Shown here piece after piece: positions 1-5,528 of a stretch of DNA of 5,528 bases. The notes below the pieces were generated by a model that saw nothing but the letters and a program-made list of their open reading frames with translations, was not told the origin of the DNA and did no database searches. A program made the translations under genes and the position numbers. Origin of the DNA: Thermoplasmata archaeon (GTDB taxonomy: Archaea > Thermoplasmatota > Thermoplasmata > Thermoplasmatales > Thermoplasmataceae); NCBI GenBank assembly GCA_021847855.1, contig JAJZOT010000134.1, forward strand, positions 1 through 5,528. The letters are read 5' to 3'. Numbering within the stretch: the first letter of the stretch is position 1; each line of letters starts with the position of its first letter.

Positions 1-23
1 TTAACCGCTTCGGTAGTAGTAAA
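1..23 (+). other. Leader or upstream in-frame stub before ATG 24
   Basis: Seven in-frame codons (N-R-F-G-S-S-K) precede ATG 24 with no stop, so an upstream start outside the window cannot be excluded. No ATG, GTG or TTG lies in this frame here. There is no convincing Shine-Dalgarno; the nearest G-rich run, GGTAG, ends 8 bases before the ATG and matches poorly. A TATA/BRE element for a leaderless transcript would sit at or beyond the window edge. Confidence 0.4.
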
Positions 24-3000
24 ATGGAACTGGAAGAGATACAACCTATTGAGAAATTTACCAAATGGTTTACAAAAAACTGGGAGTTTGTTGGCTTGTT
101 ATTGCTCTTTTCGCTCTACATGTTCCTGGCAAACTTCTTCATGTGGGGCCAAACATTCCTGGATAGTTTTGTAAACTTTTCGGGAGGAAGTGATCCTTAT
201 TTTAATTATATTATTATACAGTACATATTATCCAACCATACAACGCTTCTTCACACTATAGGGCTTAATTACCCAATAGGATCAGGGAATCCAAGGAATC
301 CTTTTTTCCACTGGATGATAGCATTTGTAGCGGTGATTCTTGGGCCACTCCTTGGCGGGTCATCAAATGCTGCATATTATGCATTCATGGAATTTGATGC
401 GGTTTTCGGTGCACTGCTTATAATTCCAGTATATATGCTTGGAAAAAGCATTCTTGGAAAGAAAGCAGGAATGATAGGTGCTGTTCTATACACATTGATG
501 CCAAGCAATCTTTCATCGGGAATCCTATCTGATGGAAGGATGCACACTCCTGAACTTATTTTCGCATTTTTTGCAATATACTTCTTGGAAAGGGCAGTAA
601 GGTTTTCATCCAAAGAGAGAATTATACAGGGCAGTCTTTTCAATGTTAAATCGTATTATGGGGATCTGAAAAGATACATAAGAAACAATAGGAAAGCTAC
701 AATTTATGCTCTTCTTGCAGGAGCAACTTATGGGGCCCTTCAGCTTTCCTGGCAGGGACATGCTTACATTCTTGCTATTGTTACTATATATGTAGTTATC
801 CAGTTGATAGTGAACCTATTCCTTTCAAGGAATAATGAGTATCTCGTTTATGTAAGTTTTATATTTGTCGCGATTTCATTCTCTATGAGTGCTTATTATT
901 ATTACGCTGCAAACAATGCTCCAAGTGCATGGTTTATCCCACCACTTTACATAGGATTGGGAATGATATTAATATCCGTTATCATGAGCATAGCGGGTAG
1001 AAAACCATGGATCATTTCTGTTCCAGTAATGATTCTCTTCATCGGAGTATCTCTCGCGGGCCTTTACAAATTCGCACCTCATATTTTCAATGAAATCATA
1101 TCGGGAGAAGGATATTTCATAAAGACCAGAGTTTATCAGACAATAGCTGAAGCTCAATCGCCACCTCTTGGTCAGTACATTGGAGGATTTGGGGTAGCAC
1201 AATTTATACTTGGTATTGCTGGTTTTGCTTACGTTACCTATTTGTTTGTCAAACAAAAATCTGATTCTCTCCTTTTGCTTCTAGTGTTTAGCGGCGTCTC
1301 AATATATATGAGTTTTGCAGCAGCTAGATTCAATGTAACTGCAGCACCAAGTTATGCCATACTTGGTGCAGCACTCCTTGCATATTTCTCCAATTTGCTA
1401 AAACTTGACAAAAATGTGAGTGAAGACAAAATTAAAAGAACTTATAGAAGAAGTAAGGCCCTTAAAGGCAATATTAAATGGCTTCAAGCTGCATTTGTAT
1501 TTTTAATTGTGTTTGGCATTCTCATACCCTCGGGTCTTGGAGTTGTTTCAGCGGCTGTTCCCGGAAACTCTGCAACTTCAGTGAATCATGAGGTTTACAA
1601 TGCACTTCCATCGTTTTTGAAACCCCCGTCTTACCTTGCAAACCAGAGCGCATATTTCGGTACAACTGGTTCATTTATCACAAATTCAACAACTCCCTTA
1701 TCAAAATCCCTAGAATGGCTCGCAACACAACAGCAAAATCTCTCTCTCGCAGAGAAGCCTGCTTATGTTAACTGGTGGGATTATGGGTTCCAAGAATTAT
1801 GTCAGGGAAAGCATCCAACCGTGGCCGATGATTTCCAACAGGCATATCAGGTAGCTGGGCAAATATTGCTTTCCCAAAATCAGTCACAGATAATTGCCCT
1901 TATGTCAGCAAGGCTGATACAGGCTTCATTACAGGAAAACAATGGACAATTTACACCTGTAATGAAAAGTGCACTTTCTGAATACCTGAATACATCAGAA
2001 ATAAATACTCTTCAGAGTATTTATAACAACCCTCAACAGTATGTTCCATGGATCCTGAACAATGCCTCTATATATGGACAATTCATTCCATCAATTTCAC
2101 CCACTAACGCATATTTTGCCCTGATTAAAGGACAGTTAGCATCAAAAGTGAGTCTGACTAATCTGGTAAACCTATATCAGAATCTGCAAAGTGTTACAGG
2201 ATGGAGTATTCAATATATACAAGCCGATCATTCACTTTTCCCTCTTAACGGACTGAACACAGGTATATTCTATGCTCCTGCTTATCTTACAGACACGCCA
2301 TCATACATAACTCCTGGAGGAGGAGTTGTTCCTACTGCATATTACCAGATTTTTGCGCAGACTCCAAATGGAACCTATCCGTTAAATCAACTTCCTACAA
2401 ACCTGATTCCAACAGGGTATACAATTCAATACACGCCTGCATTCTATAACACCACCATTTACAGGGCAATGATAGGATTACCTCCAACTGCAGTAGGACA
2501 GACACAAGGAATTCCCGGTCTAACATTTGGAACAACGAAATATACTATGCAACCTGCCTGGAACATGAGTAATTTCGAGTTAGTATATGATGGTGTCCCT
2601 TATAATCCATATAAAAACTTCAGCGCACACCCAAATGCCTTCAAACTTCTTCCTATCCAGCAGGCGTACAATCTTCAAAAGAATGGAATAGGTACAGCAT
2701 TTATATTTCCACAGGTTTCATCTATAATTCAGGGCACTGACCCAATTCTGAGATATTTCCCCGGAGCAATTGTGACAGGTCAGGTTAAGACAAATTCAGG
2801 GATACCTGAATCAGGCATAAGAGTAACCATAGTTGATCAATATGGGATACCCCATCAGACGGTTTTAACGAACTCAAATGGATACTATAACATAACAGCA
2901 CTTCCTGGCAATGACACTCTCATTTACTCTTACGGAACTTTAAACTCAGAAAATCTTGAAGGAAAAAATTTCCTCCATGCTATTGGATTTGCTATTTCAA

Positions 3001-5528
3001 ACCAGCAGGCTGAAAGAAAAGACCTTGCTCTGAACTCTACCACTGGACTTCCCAACTACTATCTTGTTCAAAATTACTTGGTAGGGAATTTTAACTCTTC
3101 AGGCACAGTTGAAAAACAGGAACAAAACGGTATTAATGGAAAAAGTTACAGCACAACTAAGGTAGAGAATGGGACTGTAATATTGCAGAATCATATATCT
3201 GGGCAGTTCTATAATTTCAGCATAAATCATGGATCATACAATGTAACTGGTATTCCACAGGGTAACTACACAGTATCGGTTTATTCTAATGGAATCACGT
3301 ATCGTGATATACAGGACAATGTTTACACTCCAGATTCTAACATTGGATATGCCATTAAAATACCTATGTCTCTAATTCAGGTAAACCTTACTTACAATGG
3401 TCAAAGGATTTCCGGTGCAACAGTATATGCAGGAAAATACACTGCGACGACAAATAGCACAGGTACTGCACTCTTATACACTGTTAATGGATCATATCCT
3501 GTGTATGCAAAATTAGGGAACAGTATAACACAGATATCTGATGTCAGTATTCCGGTGCTAGGAGGAAACAAAAGCCTAAATCTCGCACTATTGCCAGCTG
3601 TAAGATTAACTATTGGCATTTCAAATCAGGGATTCACACCTTCTGTATTGGACATATACCAATCTTCATACTCGTTAAATGTACTGCAACTTCAGAAAAA
3701 TGGCAGTGTCTACACAGGACTTGTTCCACTAGGCTATTATAGTGTATATGACACTTATGACAACATGACGGTACTTCAGGGTGTTAATGTGAATTCCTCT
3801 GGAACTTACACCTTACATGCATATTCCTCTGCTATATTGAAAGTAACAAATTCCAATGAAAATCTAACTCAGTTATCAGGATATCTCAGTTTAACTAATA
3901 ACCAGGGAACGATTATAAAATTAATTCAGTCATTAAATCAGAATATTTACCTTCCTGCAGGATTCACTTACACAATCTACTCTTCAGCATTTACCAGCAC
4001 GACTGATTATGTTGCTACCACAACTGTGAATCTTAACCAAAATACTCAAACATATATAGATTTCCAGACAGCAAAAACAATTCAGATAGGAATTTATAAC
4101 CCTTCAGTTGCAGCTGTTTACGATAGTCAATCTTCAGCAAGTTCAGGAGTTGCAATGATATATCTAAATGGAGAAGCTTATGGATCTGCAATTATTAATG
4201 CAAGGGGAAATACGCTGATCGCATACAATGCACAATCCTTATCTGGCTTTACTATGAAAGCTTATTCAGAAGGATTCTCAACTTCTACATTTACTGTCTC
4301 CACTCAGACAAATGCACCTTTAAATCTTCAGAAATCCAATGTGTCTCTTAAATTCACTTCAGTGAATGGTGGCGCACTACTTGATGGAAAAATTACACTT
4401 GTAGGTTATTCTAATTACACTTCCAATATCATAAATGGAAAAGTTAGTTTTAATTTGCCGTATGGTTCATATTTCATTAAAATATTTGGAGGCAATCAGA
4501 TAATTTCCTCTTACCAGCAGATTCTTACTGTTTCAACTGGAACATATTCTAAGTCATATAATTTTACTAGTCATGTTGGTTTCATCGTAAACGGTGTGCA
4601 ATCTTTCAAGATTTTCAATAATGGTACGTTGATAAATGAAGTAAATGGAACTATTGCGCCAGGAACTTATACGGTATATGAACTTGGAAATTCGATGCAA
4701 TCTGGAATAATAACTTATAGGATAAACAGTAACACAACAGTGAATGCCGTATTATACAACTCATATTGGCTCAATCTCACCAATAATTTGGGAATAAGTA
4801 CAGGTAATTTATTGATAAATTCATCATCTGGGCTGATAAATCTCACATCAATGTCAAGCATTCTTCCGCAAGGGTCTTACTCTGTACATTATTATGACAA
4901 TTTAGTGAATTCGACTGGTGAATTCAGAATTTACCATAATATGAACGTGTTTTTGAAATCTAACATACAAAGCAACATTACTTTGAGTGTGGCCCCTTTC
5001 TTTACACAGGTAAACGGTCTTTCACTTTACTCAGATGTTTCTATGGCTGCAGTCAATGTCTCTTTCTACAAAAATAATTTGCTTGAAGGATGGACTTATA
5101 CTACAGGGTCTGGCCATTACAATTTCAGTCTCGTTAATGGAACTTATACCTTGTATGCATACAGCAAATCAGCAATGGTAGCATATCTTGGCCATGTCAA
5201 TATAGGCATCTTTCAGGGTACTTCTACCAATAATATATCCTTAACACCTGCCAATTACATATATGTTTATACTTATTTAGGGCAAGCACCTAAAGCTGAA
5301 AATGTAAACTTAACAGTTGCAGACCTTGGAATATCGGCCACTTCTGGTAGTGGAACTCTCCTTCCTGCGAAAAACATAACATTCACTTCATACATTTCAA
5401 ACACTGTTACAGTGAACAATTACACATTTTCCAACGAGTACCAGTCATCAACTACAATATACACGAACAAAACACAAACAGTTAATCTGGTGCTGCAAAA
5501 GGTAATTAATGGAAACGTTTCAATCAAG
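24..5528 (+). CDS. aglB: AglB/Stt3-type oligosaccharyltransferase with giant beta-sandwich C-terminal extension (3' partial)
   Basis: This is the catalytic subunit of archaeal N-glycosylation: it transfers a dolichol-phosphate-linked glycan to Asn in N-X-S/T on the outer face of the membrane. The sequence shows many hydrophobic helices (about residues 22-515), catalytic D57 in G-G-S-D-P-Y-F-N-Y, the N82-W97 loop (N-Y-P-I-G...N-P-R-N-P-F-F-H-W), D170 of the second acidic motif, T-I-A-E at 373-376 (E376), W-W-D-Y-G at 584-588, and AglB-like segments F-Y-N-T-T-I-Y-R (807-814) and F-E-L-V-Y (851-855). After residue 912 come a CarboxypepD_reg-like domain and about ten beta-rich modules. At 1,835 residues or more it is far longer than usual AglB (roughly 600-1,000). 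ATG 24 is the first in-frame start. The frame is open upstream for seven codons, but these include CGC, whereas the ORF uses almost only AGA/AGG; this weakly favours ATG 24. No clear Shine-Dalgarno is seen, so the mRNA may be leaderless, or the 5' end may lie outside the window. The stop lies beyond the window. The family call is firm; the role of the tail is unknown. Confidence 0.93.
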   Translation, partial: MELEEIQPIEKFTKWFTKNWEFVGLLLLFSLYMFLANFFMWGQTFLDSFVNFSGGSDPYFNYIIIQYILSNHTTLLHTIGLNYPIGSGNPRNPFFHWMIAFVAVILGPLLGGSSNAAYYAFMEFDAVFGALLIIPVYMLGKSILGKKAGMIGAVLYTLMPSNLSSGILSDGRMHTPELIFAFFAIYFLERAVRFSSKERIIQGSLFNVKSYYGDLKRYIRNNRKATIYALLAGATYGALQLSWQGHAYILAIVTIYVVIQLIVNLFLSRNNEYLVYVSFIFVAISFSMSAYYYYAANNAPSAWFIPPLYIGLGMILISVIMSIAGRKPWIISVPVMILFIGVSLAGLYKFAPHIFNEIISGEGYFIKTRVYQTIAEAQSPPLGQYIGGFGVAQFILGIAGFAYVTYLFVKQKSDSLLLLLVFSGVSIYMSFAAARFNVTAAPSYAILGAALLAYFSNLLKLDKNVSEDKIKRTYRRSKALKGNIKWLQAAFVFLIVFGILIPSGLGVVSAAVPGNSATSVNHEVYNALPSFLKPPSYLANQSAYFGTTGSFITNSTTPLSKSLEWLATQQQNLSLAEKPAYVNWWDYGFQELCQGKHPTVADDFQQAYQVAGQILLSQNQSQIIALMSARLIQASLQENNGQFTPVMKSALSEYLNTSEINTLQSIYNNPQQYVPWILNNASIYGQFIPSISPTNAYFALIKGQLASKVSLTNLVNLYQNLQSVTGWSIQYIQADHSLFPLNGLNTGIFYAPAYLTDTPSYITPGGGVVPTAYYQIFAQTPNGTYPLNQLPTNLIPTGYTIQYTPAFYNTTIYRAMIGLPPTAVGQTQGIPGLTFGTTKYTMQPAWNMSNFELVYDGVPYNPYKNFSAHPNAFKLLPIQQAYNLQKNGIGTAFIFPQVSSIIQGTDPILRYFPGAIVTGQVKTNSGIPESGIRVTIVDQYGIPHQTVLTNSNGYYNITALPGNDTLIYSYGTLNSENLEGKNFLHAIGFAISNQQAERKDLALNSTTGLPNYYLVQNYLVGNFNSSGTVEKQEQNGINGKSYSTTKVENGTVILQNHISGQFYNFSINHGSYNVTGIPQGNYTVSVYSNGITYRDIQDNVYTPDSNIGYAIKIPMSLIQVNLTYNGQRISGATVYAGKYTATTNSTGTALLYTVNGSYPVYAKLGNSITQISDVSIPVLGGNKSLNLALLPAVRLTIGISNQGFTPSVLDIYQSSYSLNVLQLQKNGSVYTGLVPLGYYSVYDTYDNMTVLQGVNVNSSGTYTLHAYSSAILKVTNSNENLTQLSGYLSLTNNQGTIIKLIQSLNQNIYLPAGFTYTIYSSAFTSTTDYVATTTVNLNQNTQTYIDFQTAKTIQIGIYNPSVAAVYDSQSSASSGVAMIYLNGEAYGSAIINARGNTLIAYNAQSLSGFTMKAYSEGFSTSTFTVSTQTNAPLNLQKSNVSLKFTSVNGGALLDGKITLVGYSNYTSNIINGKVSFNLPYGSYFIKIFGGNQIISSYQQILTVSTGTYSKSYNFTSHVGFIVNGVQSFKIFNNGTLINEVNGTIAPGTYTVYELGNSMQSGIITYRINSNTTVNAVLYNSYWLNLTNNLGISTGNLLINSSSGLINLTSMSSILPQGSYSVHYYDNLVNSTGEFRIYHNMNVFLKSNIQSNITLSVAPFFTQVNGLSLYSDVSMAAVNVSFYKNNLLEGWTYTTGSGHYNFSLVNGTYTLYAYSKSAMVAYLGHVNIGIFQGTSTNNISLTPANYIYVYTYLGQAPKAENVNLTVADLGISATSGSGTLLPAKNITFTSYISNTVTVNNYTFSNEYQSSTTIYTNKTQTVNLVLQKVINGNVSIK
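87..1568 (+). other. Multi-pass membrane domain of the oligosaccharyltransferase (residues about 22-515)
   Basis: The N-terminal 21 residues are polar with alternating charge and should be cytoplasmic. Hydrophobic segments then follow at about 22-42, 97-112, 118-140, 146-165 and 174-192, continuing to a final helix at about 486-515; the family fold has 13. The large first external loop holds D57 and the N-P-R loop (82-97). Basic cytoplasmic stretches lie near 193-228 and 461-485. The external loop 5 motif reads T-I-A-E (373-376), the prokaryotic form of the sequon-pinning TIXE motif. R435, in A-A-A-R-F-N, sits where the family carries an Arg that contacts the lipid phosphate; that assignment is my inference. 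Helix ends are estimates from hydrophobicity by eye. Confidence 0.85.
1569..2759 (+). other. Extracytoplasmic catalytic domain with the WWDYG sequon-binding motif (residues about 516-912)
   Basis: This domain binds the acceptor sequon Ser/Thr through W584-W585-D586-Y587-G588, followed by G-K-H-P-T-V-A-D-D at about 595-603, as in AglB. A helical, Gln-rich stretch (about 605-720) follows and is longer than I would expect between WWDYG and the next conserved strand. That strand reads Y-I-Q-A-D-H-S-L-F-P and continues to G-I-F-Y-A-P (747-752); it occupies the place of the DK/MI region, but no clean DK or MI motif is visible. Further AglB-like pieces are at 807-814 and 851-855. The only cysteine of the whole reading frame, C593, lies just after WWDYG. 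Confidence 0.82.
2760..2939 (+). other. Carboxypeptidase-regulatory-like (CarboxypepD_reg) beta-sandwich, residues about 913-972
   Basis: The pattern P-G-A-I-V-T-G-Q-V, then S-G-I-P-E-S-G-I-R-V-T-I-V-D, then T-N-S-N-G-Y-Y-N-I-T-A-L-P-G matches the usual course of this transthyretin-like fold: a G-x-V strand, a G-x-P-x-x-G-x-x-V hairpin, a T-x-x-x-G-x-Y strand, and a closing L-P-G turn. Such domains are non-catalytic spacers in surface proteins. Here it marks the junction between the enzyme and the modular tail. It contains sequons N-I-T and N-D-T. Recognition is by motif, not by profile search. Confidence 0.75.
2940..5528 (+). repeat. Tandem degenerate beta-sandwich modules (protein-level repeats), residues about 973-1835, cut by the window edge
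   Basis: A turn of the form P-x-G-x-Y-x-V, or N-G-x-Y, recurs along the tail. Examples are I-P-Q-G-N-Y-T-V (P1078), V-N-G-S-Y-P-V (N1155), V-P-L-G-Y-Y-S-V (P1235), L-P-A-G-F-T-Y-T (P1311), L-S-G-F-T-M-K (about 1407), L-P-Y-G-S-Y-F-I (P1479), A-P-G-T-Y-T-V (P1546), L-P-Q-G-S-Y-S-V (P1615), V-N-G-T-Y-T-L (N1705) and L-P-A-K-N-I-T (P1781). Counting from P961 in the preceding domain, successive turns lie 67-117 residues apart, most of them 67-96. A second CarboxypepD-like unit with I-S-G-A-T-V and T-N-S-T-G is visible at about 1115-1170. The repeats are diverged: I see no near-identical DNA copies. The modules look like Ig/transthyretin-type stalk units of archaeal surface proteins; their ligand, if any, is unknown. 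Confidence 0.65.

Noticed and set aside
4..14. Small inverted repeat ACCG-CTT-CGGT that could be a terminator or RNA hairpin
   Set aside because: Only four base pairs with a three-base loop and no T-run; too weak to call.
377..643. Open frame of 88 codons on the - strand
   Set aside because: It lies opposite conserved AglB codons, including the D-G-R motif region, and its product shows no recognisable domain. It is a shadow.
969..1256. Open frame of 95 codons on the - strand
   Set aside because: It overlaps the TIAE-containing membrane segment antisense and resembles no known protein. It is a shadow.
2700..2950. Possible boundary between two genes at the enzyme/tail junction
   Set aside because: No stop, no start with a ribosome-binding signal, no TATA-like gap, and the CarboxypepD_reg domain begins directly in frame, so one polypeptide is the simpler reading.
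3401..3619. Open frame of 72 codons on the - strand
   Set aside because: It is antisense to a beta module; its hydrophobic look comes from the alternating strand pattern of the sense frame.

Overview
The window holds one very long reading frame on the + strand and no second gene. The frame runs without a stop from the left edge to the right edge. The first in-frame ATG is at 24, giving 1,835 codons to base 5528, where the frame is still open. I checked it line by line. There is no in-frame stop, no frameshift, no RNA gene, no mobile element and no CRISPR array.

The first half is an archaeal oligosaccharyltransferase catalytic subunit (AglB, the Stt3/PglB family, EC 2.4.99.-). This enzyme moves lipid-linked glycan onto Asn-X-Ser/Thr sequons outside the membrane. 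Recognisable landmarks are the first-loop catalytic Asp (D57 in G-G-S-D-P-Y), the loop-1 segment ending N-P-R-x-P-F-F-H-W, the T-I-A-E external-loop motif (373-376), a last membrane helix at about 486-515, and the signature W-W-D-Y-G at 584-588. The second half (about residue 913 onward) is not normal for AglB. It begins with a carboxypeptidase-regulatory-like beta-sandwich and continues as a string of about ten beta-rich modules, each marked by a P-x-G-x-Y-type turn. The modules are full of N-glycosylation sequons and nearly free of cysteine and acidic residues.

The host is probably an acidophilic, wall-less archaeon of the Thermoplasmatales (Ferroplasma/Cuniculiplasma-like). Reasons: an archaeal-type AglB; an A+T-rich sequence with Arg almost always AGA/AGG and frequent ATA for Ile; and an outward-facing part made of uncharged Ser/Thr/Asn/Tyr/Gln-rich sheets, as expected for a surface exposed to acid. 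This placement is inference from composition and family resemblance, not from a search.

Working picture: an N-glycosylating enzyme is fused to a long, probably self-glycosylated stalk projecting from the cell surface. Layout: 1-23 short leader or upstream coding remnant; 87-1568 membrane domain; 1569-2759 soluble catalytic domain; 2760-2939 CarboxypepD_reg-like domain; 2940-5528 tandem modules, cut off by the window edge.
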